Source of the DNA: Tetrahymena thermophila SB210 | Taxonomy: Eukaryota > Ciliophora > Oligohymenophorea > Hymenostomatida > Tetrahymenidae | Length of the DNA stretch: 64,000 bases | Assembly (NCBI RefSeq): GCF_000189635.1 | Contig: NW_002476495.1 | Coordinates: forward strand, 372,001-436,000 | Reading direction: 5' to 3' | Notes under the pieces: model-generated | What the model was told of the DNA's origin: nothing | Database searches by the model: none | The model's input: only the letters and a program-made list of their open reading frames with translations | Shown: positions 1-12,616 of the stretch, in pieces | Layout: every line of letters begins with the position of its first letter | How positions within the stretch are numbered: the stretch's first letter is position 1 | Made by a program: the position numbers and the translations under genes

Positions 1-3000
1 CAATAAAATAACTTTATCAAACAATAATTTTTATACTACGGCTTCATATTTATTTTTTGATGCAATCTATTCAATTAATCCTGCTCCTTAACACACCCTA
101 ATAATGAACGATTTAATGTTTTATAATAATACTTATCTGCCTTCTTCTACAGTGTAAACAGAAGTAAATATGGAAATTACTTAATTTGTTCTGTTAGAAA
201 AAATTCAAAGTGTAAATTTATCTTAAATCACCATGAAAAATCATCAAGAAATAGCCTTTTGCTCCATATCAAAATCATAAATTATTTAAATCAGCTATAT
301 TAATTGCTTAAATGAAAAAAATTTTTATAACAGTTTAGGTTAAAAATAATATGCTGGATGTTTAATTTTTAATGAAGTGAAATAACTCACCTTATCTAAT
401 CTTTTATCAAGCTATATAAAAAGTATTAATAACTCTATCTTTTTTATCTAAAATTAGATTTACACAAATACATTAATAACTCTTTAAAAAATCTAAATAT
501 TTAATTGCTATTTTGAATAAAACTAAATTAATTCATCAGCTAATCCAATTATAATAACATCTATAAATTATTCAGATATAAAAATAGATTCATCATAATT
601 TTATTCAAATAAATTAAATGGATTATAAGGTCCTTAACTTTAATCCACCACTGCGATACAAATATAAAATCCATTAGGAACAATAAATCTACTTAATAAC
701 TAATTTAATAATTCAAAATCAAATTCAATTTATAATTTCGTATATTTAATAGCTTTGAATGTTACTTTAAATTAAATAAGCTTTTAGTAATCCTCCTTTG
801 ATTTATAAGACATCTAATCAAAATTTGTTTAGTTAGGAGGTTGTCTAAGAGTTAAAACATAACTTTTAAATATTTAATCATCTAATTTTAGTTAATCTAC
901 TGCAAATAAAGGTTCTTTTCTTTATATAGAGAATATAAGTAATCAAATCAATATTACAATCGAAGATTGTTTATTTAAAGAAGGTTATGCTGAAGATGGT
1001 GGAGCAATTTATATAGATTCTTAGAACTCTAATTTTAATTTTGTTAGTAAAAAATCAAATTTTAGTGATATTTATATTTTTAAAAGTAACTCAGCTTCAA
1101 TATCAATCAAGTAAATAAATATTTCATATTTAATATTTAGTTAATTTTTAGTTTATTCCCATTCACTAGAATCAACTTATTTTATAAATTTGATAAAAAT
1201 TATTTTTATTTTAAACATTAAACATTTATAGATAATCATAAAAAACACTTGGAACAAACTCAATAATACTTGACTAAGGAATTTATAAAAATATAATTGG
1301 ACCAATAAATTCAGTTTTTTCAGATGTTATAAATACAAATATCACAATTTAAGGTATAGAAAACATAGGATTTAATGGAATTTATCCTGATTATTTAAAT
1401 ACTATATTTAAAATTACAGATCTTTAATCTGTACTATTTCTTTAAACTGAATCATCGACAATTCAATTATCAAATTGTAAATTCTAAAACATTACAGTAA
1501 AAAGTTATTAATAAAGTATCCCTATCTTACTAAATTCCACATTATCAAAAATAACTTTATAGTAAGTAATTATATAAAACTCATCATTTTATACAAGCCT
1601 AATAAGCTCACTTTAAGGATAGATTTCTATTATAGACTCTTAATTTATAAATATAACATAATTCAATAACAAAAGAATATTATAGGCAACTAATCAAATA
1701 GATTTTTTAGGAAATTCTTTAATTTTACTTACATCTTCAAAATTAATTGTGCAAGGATAATCTATTTTTTCATAAATTTCTTGTATTTAGTGCTTTGGTT
1801 CAACTTTATAGTTAGTAAGTACCTAATTTAACATTTAAGATGCTATATTCTAAGACTCTAAAGTAATTATTTTAATTAAATATTAAATATAAAAAAGAAT
1901 ATTTTATATTAGGCAAACAATGGTGGAGCAATTACACTTAATGGATTATCTTCTCAATAAAGTGTAATTCATAATACATAATTTATACGAAATACAGCAC
2001 TAATTAATGGAGGAGCTTTATATATTAAAGCACTTATAAAAGATGTAAGTTTTCAACACTTTATTACACTCATGATAGTATTATAAAATAAATAGGTATT
2101 TAGTTTAACTTTATCTGATTGTAGCATAACAGAAAATAAAGCTTTAACAGGAAATGGTGGTGCCTTGTTTATACGCTCTGATAGTGAATCATCAAAATAA
2201 CAAATTATAAATTTTTAAAACACTAAATTAACTAAAAATTAAGCTATTATAGGAGGATGTATTGACAATTAAGTTATAAACCCAAGCTTTGATTCAAAGT
2301 GTATAATATAAGAAAATTAAGCTGAGTTATATGGTGATGACTATAATTCATATCCTAGTCATTTAAATTTAATAGAAACACCAGAATTAAGTTAATACTA
2401 TAACTCATCTACAAATAAATTATCTCTAAAAAATATTAAAAGTGGATCACAAATACCATTTTTATATTTCGAATTAAGAGATGGGACAAGTAAACCAATA
2501 TTTCCTAAAGATGCTAATAAAATAAATGTTTATGTGCAATTCAGCAATAAAACCTATAATATATCCAATTATTATGTTAGAGGAAATACCAAAGCATTTG
2601 TGGATTTATAATAAAAGTAATTTCTATTTTAAGATTTATAATTAGTAGGTACACCTAATTCAAATGCTATCTTAGAATTCAAATCTGATGCTATTAAAAT
2701 ATTAAATGAATAAACTAACTAATATGAATCTAACTATTCGTATGAAGTACAAGTTTATTTCAGGAGGTGCTAATATGGCGAAATTGAGAATTCCTATAAT
2801 ACTTATAAGGAATGCATAGTTTGTGATTAAGATAAGTATTCTTTAGATAATTAATAGTGTTACTCATGTCCTTAAGGAGCAAAATGTAAAAATGGTTTAA
2901 TATTTGTCAATTAAGGTTTTTGGAGAAGAAATGAGAGTAGTCCTCTTGTAATTGAATGTATAAATAGGCCATAAAACTGTGTTGGAGATACTTATGGTAA

Positions 3001-5067
3001 TAAAGTATGCTTTGAAGGTTATATAGGACCTCTTTGTGAAGAATGTGATGTAAAATAATTTTTTTTAACTTTCAAATTTAATTTAGACATTTAAAAAGAT
3101 TTATGGAAGTTATTGGGGATAAAACTATTCTAAAGTAGGATCTTATCAATGTGGATTGTGCAAAGATTTAGGATCTTATTTGTGGAAAGCTATTTTAACA
3201 ATAATTTGGACATTGTTTTCGATTCAGCTAGCTATAAGAGGAGATTTAGAGGAATAAACAATAATAGCTGTTTAGTTAGCTTTGAAAAGACATTCAACAA
3301 TAGATTATAAAAAGATCTCTACTAACGAGCAGAAATATCGTAAAAAGAAAAAAAAATTTATGAAGAAATATCATAAAAATAAGAGTTCTATAAGTGAAGA
3401 GAAAGCTAGTGTTTATATAAAAGTATTTACTAATTATTTGTAAATTATAGGATCAATAGTGACATTTAACATAAAATTAACTACGAGTAAATTATTAACT
3501 ATTATTTAAAATTATATCAAAAAAAAATCTTTTTCAATTTTAATTAATATATCTAAGCTAAATTTATAATTATAAAGATATTTTTGATACTTCCCAGTAT
3601 TTAGGAACACCAGTAAAGTAATAAATGAATTCCCTTGACTGTACTTTAAAAGATATTTAAACAGATATTCCTATAATCTATCTTAGACTCCTTTTTACTC
3701 TAATAGTACCAATTGCATATTTATTTGCTTTTATAATAGGTTTAGTTTTCTAAAAGATATTTACAAAAACAAAAGTTCATTTATATTCAATATGCACTGC
3801 TATGATATTTATATTTATTTTAGTCTAACCAGACTTAGTTTCATAAATGATAGCCATTCTTTCTTGCAGATAAATTGGTGATACAAGTTACATTCTCTTC
3901 AATGTTAATTACGAGTGTAATTCTGATTAGCATATCAAATACAGCACTATTTTAGTTACTCCTAGTTTACTAGTGTTTGCATTCATCATACCAATTGTGT
4001 TATTTTACATTCTATATAAAAATAGAAAAGAATTATAAAGCATATCAATCAATAAAAAATATGGTTTTTTATTTAGAGAATATAAAAAAGAAATGTATTA
4101 TTGGGAATTTATAAAAATGTTTGAAAAAATAATGATAATAATAGTTCTTAACTTTTATTCACAAAACATAAATGTTAAAGGTGTACTAATGTTTATGATA
4201 ATAACTCTCTATGGAATATTTTCAAGTATCTTACAGCCTTATAGCCAATAGGGCTATAATCTAGTAGATTTTTATTAGAATAACGTATGTGCTATCACAG
4301 TACTTCTGTGTTTATTTATTAATAATAATCCTTTTAATTATTTTGTAATTACTTCAATTATAGCCATAATATTAGTTAATATTTGGTTTATTGCTGTCAT
4401 AATCTAAAGAGTAGTAAAAGGATATTTAACATAATTCAAGGATATCATTTTAAGAATAGGCTAAAAATTCTCATTTACTTAAAAATTAATAAAAAAATAC
4501 CATAAGTAATTCAATCCTGAATTAAAGGCTAAAATAAAATAAAAATTATTATTATTTTCATAACTTGATGAGGAAAAAAGATATGAACTTTTCTTATCAG
4601 GATTAAAAGAATAAATTAGTAAAATTAATTTTAATTTTTATTATTTTTAATTTTAAATATTTTTTAAGAGAGAGATCACTCTAGGTTATTTAAAAATTCT
4701 TTGAAAGATTAAGAAGAAAAGAATAGTGAAAAGATTAATTTAGACGAAGAAAATTAGTTAAAGCATAAACTTTAAAAGAAAAATAGTTCTGATATTGAAG
4801 GGAATGCTCCTTAAACTATTTTTACAAACTATAACAGTAAATCCTCAAATTAATAAGGTAAAATTTTACTTAATAAAATTTCATTTATTTGTATTAAAAT
4901 AATTTCTAGAATTAGTGCCATTAGATATAGCCATAGATTTCAAAGAGTCTCAAGAAGAAGGAAAGCAAGATATTAATTATTTTAATAATGAATAAAATTA
5001 AAGTAAAAATAAATAGGATGATTTAATAAATTTTACTTAAGATAGTGATAATTCCTCAAATGATTGA
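1..5067 (+). CDS. Gene A: large family II surface protein (beta-helix, Cys-rich module, multi-pass membrane C-terminus), 5' end missing
   Basis: This is the 3' part of a family II gene read with TAA/TAG as Gln. The reading frame begins at base 2, and exons are 2-1110, 1232-1862, 1913-2044, 2096-3049, 3099-3486, 3578-4618, 4675-4857 and 4910-5067, ending in TGA at 5065-5067. All intron phases agree, giving 1,531 residues in the window. The first half is Asn/Ser/Ile-rich with GG[AC] motifs (NNGGAI, INGGAL, GNGGAL, IIGGC) typical of PMP-like/beta-helix repeats. Exon 2096-3049 ends in a Cys-rich module with CPQGAKCKNG, NQGFWRRNESS and GYIGPLCEECD, a pattern common in large ciliate membrane proteins. 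About eight hydrophobic helices follow between 3150 and 4440, then a charged tail. It is the most diverged of the five family II copies, with no broken frame. Function and ligand are unknown; a cell-surface receptor or adhesin is inference. Confidence 0.85.
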
Positions 5068-6509
5068 ATTTAGCTAGCTAATATTTTCAAATCTATCACA
5101 TTTATATTATTTAAATTTAAAATTTAATTATGTGTAGACAAAGTTAATTTATGAAATAGTATATATATGTAAAATATTTCATTCTTTTATTTATTTCAAA
5201 AATTGATGAAACTTATTGAACTTTACATAAAAGGACTTCTTTAATACAAAAAATCAAAAATCTTGATCTCTTTAACAGAAAAATGATAAAAGGTTTTATT
5301 CTAATTAAATGAAAAACTAAAAATAATAGCCTAAAATAGATTTTTCCTAAAAGACTTCAAGAACTTTTTAATATTGTTTTGGTAAATTAGCCTTCATCAA
5401 TAAAAAAAATTTAGTAAGAGTATTCAGTTATTAAATTTCTGGATATTTAAATACATAAGAAGGTTAAAATTAGCTCAGGAAGCTAAGTGATTTTGAATTC
5501 TTTTACTAAAACTAATTAATTTAAGGTAAATCGTACTATTTTTTAAAAAAATCAAACAAAAAATTTTAATAAGTAACAAACAATTAAATGCTACTATTTT
5601 ATAAATTATCAAGCAAAAATAATAAAATCATTTCTAAAAATATTTATATATTAGAATAAAAAGTATTAGCTCTAATTAATTAATACACTTTAATTAAATA
5701 TAAAATTAAGATTTTTAGAAGAAAAAAAATGAAAGATATTTAAATATTCTCTAAGCTTTTCTTAATTTTTTGCTATTTATTTAAATTTAGCAATACAATT
5801 TTATACAATCTTTCAAAAAAATCATAATTATAAATATTTATCTTATTATTTATTAATATTCAAAGATATGCTTCGAGCAAATAAGATAATTTAAAAATAT
5901 ATAAATAAAATTTAATAGAATAAATTTTTCTGACTCAAAAAGTTTTTATAATATTAAATTGGATATTTTGTTAAATAAGAAAACTAATTAATATATTATA
6001 TCCTTCAAATTAATTCAAAATATATTTTATATTTGAAAAAAATTGTTAAAAATAATATAATTTTTATAACTATGTATCATTAATATATTTTTAGATCACA
6101 ATTATTATTTAAAAAAATTTGAATTTCTAAATTAGAATTAAAAAAAATATAATATAAAATAAGATATATGTAATATTTTGGCTAAGTGGTTGTAATCTTC
6201 ATTTCAAAAAAAATCAAACAGTATTAATTGATATATTAAAAAAATTATGATTAATTTTAAGACACTTAAATTAATCTATATTAATAAATTTTTAAATTCA
6301 TCTATTTCTATTAAATACAAATTTTAATGATTAAGGGTTGGGATATTAAATAATATTTAAGTATTTTGCTTTGATATATTTTAATTCCTTTATTGAAATC
6401 TGACATTTTATTTGCATAGAAAAAGAAGGTTTAAAAGCAAACATTTTGATAATTCATAATAACAAAATTAACTTAATAATTGTTAGTAGTTGATCTTAAA
6501 ATTTATTTA
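5068..6509. other. Intergenic spacer A-B with one doubtful open frame
   Basis: This is an AT-rich spacer between A and B. From about 5500 onward it resembles the spacer upstream of gene C (about 13350-14480), including a shared stretch near 5693 and 13671 and another near 6215 and 14205, so B and C were duplicated with over 1 kb of upstream DNA. On the + strand a frame from the ATG at 5309 stays free of TGA for about 310 codons. Only its first part, to a possible splice donor near 5530, has a mixed amino-acid composition; the rest is Asn/Lys/Ile low complexity as expected from random AT-rich DNA. The homologous region upstream of C does not keep the frame, so I do not call a gene. Confidence 0.5.
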
Positions 6510-6616
6510 GGATTTTCTATCTCACCAATGTTTATAATAAAGAGTTAAATTACTTCTCTTTGCATCATAATATGAGTTTCAATCTAAATAATAAATTTCT
6601 CTTTCTGATTGCATCA
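6510..6616 (+). promoter_or_regulatory. Block conserved upstream of gene B (match at 14486-14592)
   Basis: This roughly 107-bp block lies 85 bp before the B start codon. It is far more conserved with the block at 14486-14592 upstream of C than the surrounding spacer, including the core CTCACCAATGTTTATAATAA and TTTGCATCATAAT. A block under such constraint just 5' of two paralogous start codons is probably a promoter or 5' UTR element. No specific factor site is recognised. It contains ATG triplets, so a short upstream open frame is another possibility. Confidence 0.45.
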
Positions 6617-6700
6617 ATAATCAAAATCAATAAAAAAAGATTCTAATTCTGGTTTAATTAATATAGAGGAAAACTAATAAATAATATTCAAAAACTAGAA

Positions 6701-9700
6701 ATGCTTAATAAATTCGCAACTATTCTATTTATCTTTCTATAAATATTTAGTAACTTTAGTATTTTATCACTGATTTATGAAAATCATTAAATTTTAGTTG
6801 ACATATAAATAAGATTTATTTAATATTTTGATTTAAAATAGGAGAAGTAGCATCCTAAGTATCTATCATTAAAAAAGACTTTCTTTAATATAACTGCTTA
6901 AGTAGTACCAATGGTACGTGGTAATCACTAGATGATGGATTGGCTGTGACAAATTGCAATAATGGCTGCTATTTAAAAGGTAGCCCAAGCTCCCCAATTG
7001 GCTTATTAATTGACACAAGATTAACAGTGAGCGGAAATATAGTATATAGCTATAATATAGGAAGTTTGACTTAATATGCAGTAATTGTAGTAGATGTTTT
7101 ATATTATATTAACAATGGAGCCTATTTAAAAATAGATATAAATTCTTAGGTTTCTCAGACTTTTAACCCAGGTTCTTAATCTTTGTACGATGATGCAATT
7201 ACTGTAGTATGTAGTGGCTAATAACAATATATTTAAAAAGCCTCTATAAGTCTAAATAGAGGATCGAATCAACTTATAAATAATAATTTATAAATTACAT
7301 TCTCTAAAATTATTTCTAGTAACCCTAATACATCTATTTTAGGAATAAAGTCAATTTCAGTTTGGTTGAGCTGCTCAATAAACTGCAAAGTATGTTCAAA
7401 TGAATTAAATTGCTAATCTTGCAAAAATGGCTTCAAACTCTTTACACTTCCCTCAGGATAAATTGTATGTTAGTAAACTTAAGGATGCTCTAATAACTGT
7501 TATTTATGTGCTGTAAGCTCATCTGAAAATGTTTGTGCATAATGCAAACCGGGTTATCAACTCTCTAATAGTAACTGTGTTTTACCTGCTTCAAGTTAAG
7601 CTTGTGCATAAGGTAATTTAATTCTTAAAAATTAAATTGAAAATTACAAAAAATAAAATTGTTTTTATAAAATTAGGTCAATATTTCGAATCTGGATCAT
7701 GCATACCTTACAGTTAATAGTGTACTTAATATTACTCTGGTAATAGTTATGGTAGTTGTGCTGCATAAGAAACATTAGCGCAGTATAGTTGTCCTTATGA
7801 ACAATATGTAATAATTTATCCGGATAGTAACCACTCTACTTATAGATGCGGTTGCAAGATGAGTTATTGTATAGATTGTTATCCTGTTGGTCCTGGTGGA
7901 TCATGCAATTCGTGTGATGATGGATACAATTTTTCACCATAAAATACTTGTTAGTCTATATGTAATAGTAATTAATACTTAAGCAGCTAACTAGATTGTA
8001 TTGATTGTGGTTAAAATTGCATAAAGTGTAATTAAAATGGTTGCTTACAATGCACGAATTCATCATATTACATAGATTCTAATAATTAATAAAATTGCAT
8101 ATAATGTTAGATAGATAAGTGTAGTGTCTGCTCTTCAAATGGTAAATAATATTGATAAATTAATAATTTGAATGAGTAATTTCTGTTTTTTAAAATAAAA
8201 AATATTTTTTGAAGATTATAAATAAATTTAGATTTTATTAAATAAGTTAATTAATTAAATTGAAGAGTTATTTACCACTCATTTAAATTACTCCAAAAAT
8301 ACGAAACTATTTTTTTTAATATCAAATGAATTAATAAATAGGTAAGTGCTCTATTTGTAATTCTGGTTATTAATTAAGCTCAGATTTCTTAACATGCTAA
8401 CCACCATGTGCTTCACCAAACTGCGCAACTTGTTTACAAGGAAGTTCAACTAATTGTTAAACATGTAATTCTTAATATATAGTAAATCCAAGCACTAATC
8501 AGTGCATATCTATAAATTCTTGTATAGTTGCTAATTGCTAGACATGTGTTTCTTAAAACCCCTTGACTTGCAGTACCTGTTCTCCTAACTTTTACCAAAA
8601 TTCAGATTCCAGTTAATGTTTATCATGTGCTGTACAAAATTGCTTATATTGCCTTTCAAATAATTACTAAAAGTGTTCCTAATGCAACTCAAATTTTTAT
8701 TTAAATTCAGATAAGAGTTAGTGTCTTCCTTGTAATGTAGCTAATTGCTTTTAATGCATTTCTAGTAATTATTTATAATGTCAAAAATGTGTAACTGGGT
8801 ACTATCTCAGCATAGATTAATCCTAATGTAAATTATGTAGTGTAAGTAATTGCGCTACTTGCTAAGATAACAATTATTAACTTTGTAAAACTTGTTAAAG
8901 TAATTATTATATCTCTGCAGATTAGCAAAATTGTATTTCCTGCACAGTTCCTAATTGTAATTTATGTGCAACAAATTTAAATTTATGTCAAACATGCAAT
9001 AATAATTTTTTTTTATCTGCTGATTAATCCTAATGCCTATCTTGCTAAGTGAATAACTGTTAGCAATGTACAGGATCATATGATAAATGCTAAAATTGTT
9101 ATAATAATTTTTATTTAACTGCAGATTAATCCTAATGCCTATCTTGTTAAGTAAATAATTGTTAGCAATGTATAGGATCATATGATAAATGCTAAAATTG
9201 TTAGAATAACTTTTATATAACAGCAGATTAATCCTAATGTCTTTCATGCTAAGTAAATAATTGTTAGTAATGCATAGGATCATATAATAAATGTTAAAAT
9301 TGTTAGAATAACTTTTATTTAAATTCAGATTAGACTTAATGTCTTCCTTGCGGTGTAGCTAATTGCTCTTAATGTATTTCTAATAATTATTTATAATGCT
9401 AAAAATGTGTTACTGGGTATTATCTTAGTATAGATTAATATTAATGTGAATTATGTGGTGTAAGCAATTGCACTACTTGCTAAGATAATAATTACTTGCT
9501 TTGTAAAACTTGTTAGAATAATTATTATAATTCTGCAGATTAAAAGTCTTGTGTTGCATGCACAGTTCCTAATTGTAATTTATGTGGAGCAAATTAAAAT
9601 ATATGCCAAGCATGCAATAATAATTTTTATTTATCTGCTGATTAATCCTAATGCCTGCCATGCTAAGTAAATAATTGTTAACAATGCATAGGATCATTTG

Positions 9701-12616
9701 ATAAATGCTAAATTTGTTAGAATAACTATTATCTAAAAGCAGATTAGTCTTAATGCCTACCTTGTTCAATACATAATTGTTAATAATGTATAGGATCATA
9801 TAATAAATGCTAAAATTGTTAGAGTAACTTTTATTTAACAGTAGATTAAACCTAATGCCTACCATGCCAAGTAAATAATTGTTAGTAATGCATAGGGTCA
9901 TATAATAGATGCTAAAAATGTTAGAATAACTTTTATTTAACTGAGGATTAATCATAATGCTTAACTTGTTAAGTGAATAACTGTTAATAATGTGATGGGG
10001 CATACAATAAATGCTTGAAATGTATAAATAACTTTTTACCTAATAGTGATAGCACTGATTGCCAGATATGTCAAGTTAAAAATTGCTAACAATGCTCAAG
10101 TTAGAATTATAATATTTGCTAATAATGCTCATAAAATTACTATTTAAACTCTTCTGAAACTTAATGCTAATCTTGTGGTGTTTAGAACTGTAAATAATGT
10201 TTTGCAAATAATTATCAATTATGTTAAATATGCAATGACGGATATCAAATATCATCAGATAAATTGTAGTGTACTTTAGCAATCATCCCAACTCCTTAAT
10301 AAAACTCATTTTAAATTAAATAATAATTGTTGGATAATGGATATAATGTAACTATAAATTTTAAATATCAACTCCAATAAAATAGCATGACATAGTCTTA
10401 ATTATTAAGTAAATAAAATTTATTTTTCCCAAATTTTTACTTTGAAAATAATTTTGATTAGAATTTAAAAATATTAATTTAAAAATTTTCAAATTTTAAA
10501 AAAATAAAAAATAGGTATATTCAGTATTTCTATTTCTGGCTTTACTTAGGATCAATATATCAAGACTTTATAACAATAATCAAATTCTACCATAACTATC
10601 ATAATTAACCCTTCAACTAATATAAAAAACTCTAAAATAAATGTAACAATTGTTGACAAAAGTTTTAGTTATTAAAATTCTATTTCTGTTGTTACACAAA
10701 CATAAGATCTAATTCCTTATGTATTTTTGTCTGAGTCTCAAATTTAGGTTTCTTAAAAAATAGCTAGTGTAGGATAAGGAATATCAATAACTTTGATATC
10801 TTCTATCATACCATCTATGTTTTTAGGAAATATTTATATCATCTGTAATACACTCGATATTACTGGTTTCTTATACTATCTTATGTTTTTAAATATTAGA
10901 TTCCCTTTAAATATAGTGAATTTTTATGAGCTATTTAAAAACTTTAATTTCCCATTTGTGCCTAATCTTTTCTCTTTTATTGTAGATCCTAACTATTACT
11001 AAGAGTCACCACCCAAATTTATGGAAATGAACACTGATAATTATTTTTTGAATAATTCTGGGTAATATTTTACAATTTACTTAGCAGGTTTCGGATTGTA
11101 TCTTTTAGCTAAAATATTTTCTAAAACTTCTATAAAATATATAAGTTCTTATTGTCAAAGAGCGATTAAAGAAACATGGGAATATGGAGCAATTATTGAT
11201 TTAAGTTGGTCATTCTATATCTACTTAGTTGTAGGAATACTTATTTAATTTAAAACATACAACTTTGATGACAAAAACTCATACATAGTTAACTATATAT
11301 TCCACTCATTGTGTTTTATAGTATTTTTTGGTGTCCCTTTTTTCTATCTTTATAAAATTTATAAGAACTAAAATATCAGTATTGATAAGGATTTTCAAAC
11401 AAAATATTCTTCTTTAATAAACGGATTAAAGCTCCCTGAAATTCCAAGTGATGATAAACCTTTGAAAGAAAATGAAGTAATAGATTTATAAAATTATGAT
11501 TTTTAAGCAAAGTCTGTTAAAAACGAAAATTAATTTGAAGATAAAAACTTCAATTAAATATTTAATTAAAAAATATGTGAGGCTCCTGAAGAATAAGAAG
11601 TAATAGAATAAAATAATGGTAAATAATTTAGTGTTTACAAGCAAGAATTTACTAAAAAAAGAACTAAATTTACCTCAGTATCTCCTTAGATTTCAGATAT
11701 AAGATTGAGATAGTTTTCTAGCTTTTTAATTAATTTCTCTGAAGAGAAGAAATCTTTTAGAGAGTTGTTGATTTACAAGTTTAGTAAGTATTATAATGTG
11801 ATCTTATACTTCAGAAAAATTCTATTTTGTATTGTAATAAGCTTTATGTATGACTATACATACACTTAAATTACCTTGATAAATATCCTTAGTATATTAA
11901 TAATAATTTACTTATCAGTATTGACTCCATTTAAAAGTAAATACGAAAATGTACAATTTATCACATAGGAAATTTTAATGATTGTCATTTAAATTTGTGC
12001 TTCCTTGCTTGTTAAGGATAGTTAAGATGAAAACGAAGATACAAGAATGAAAATTGGATGGATAATTGTTGCTATTAGTGGATTTTTAATAGCATATTTT
12101 ACACTTTTTATTATTAAGGATATTATAGTATCTATTTTTTAATTAGTTAAGTCACTTATCATATAAATTAAAAATAAAAAAAGTAAATCTAAGGTATAAC
12201 CAGCTATATTAAACTCAATCCCTATATAAATAAACAAAGAAATAGATTAAAATATATTTAATAATGGCAAGCTGGATAAAAATTTAGGCAATAATGAAGA
12301 TGTATAATCAACTAGTATAATCTATCAAACTCCTAATGTGTAAAGCTAGCCATAAATTAGTTCTTAAAAATAATTAAATTTGTAAATAGGTAAAAGAAAA
12401 AGGAACTCAGTTTTTTCCTAAAGCATTTACAAAAGTAGTCATAGCCTATAATCTACACAACCATGTAGTATCTAAAAAGTTGAAACACAATAATTGCAAA
12501 CTAATGTATTTAACACAAATTAAAACCTAACTAGCTTTAATAGAAAAAGAAGGTCAAAATATTTTATTGATTCTTAGTTCAACATAATTAGCCCTGATTA
12601 AGAAACAAAAAAATGA
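6701..12616 (+). CDS. Gene B: family I Cys-rich repeat (furin/GFR-like) multi-pass membrane protein
   Basis: Five exons (6701-6749, 6842-7612, 7677-8141, 8342-10408, 10515-12616) give 1,817 residues with consistent phases and a TGA stop. The start was chosen because MLNKFATILFIFLQIF is a signal peptide and gene C has the equivalent start and a first exon of equal length. Residues about 17-270 form an ectodomain without recognised homology. From about residue 210 the protein becomes Cys-rich, and exon 4 encodes about 18-19 units of about 34 residues with the pattern CxxC-x4-CxxC-x6-CxxC, resembling furin-like/growth-factor-receptor repeats. Exon 5 encodes about eight hydrophobic helices, including the YYLMFLNIRFPLN and WIIVAISGFLIAYF segments, with a Gln/Ser/Lys-rich cytosolic tail at the C-terminus. 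The likely location is the cell surface or secretory membranes. Ciliates hold many such proteins of unknown function. Gene C is its tandem neighbour and paralogue. Confidence 0.88.
8342..10264 (+). repeat. Coding tandem repeats, 102 bp (34 aa, six Cys per unit), in gene B
   Basis: Successive units such as CQVNNCQQCIGSYDKC recur at exactly 102-bp spacing (for example at 9031, 9133 and 9235). A higher-order duplication is also visible: the stretch starting near 8723 recurs near 9341, 618 bp later (six units), with the same order of unit subtypes. Gene C carries only one copy of this super-block, which accounts for most of its shorter exon 4. The unit length preserves the reading frame, so copy number can change without breaking the protein. 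Confidence 0.85.

Noticed and set aside
5309-6250. A TGA-free + strand frame of about 310 codons in the A-B spacer
   Set aside because: It is mostly Asn/Lys/Ile low complexity, TGA-free runs are common by chance in such AT-rich DNA, and the homologous spacer before C does not keep it.
8951-10282. Minus-strand open frames rich in Asn/Leu/Tyr (also 16921-17286 and 31496-31813)
   Set aside because: They are antisense shadows of the tandem Cys-repeat exons of B, C and the C fragment; the 102-bp period makes the opposite frame open too.
10793-11002. Short + strand standard-code frames (also 18103-18312, 29637-29825, 41176-41364, 54101-54289)
   Set aside because: They are pieces of the real genes B, C, D, E and F between TAA/TAG glutamine codons, not separate genes.
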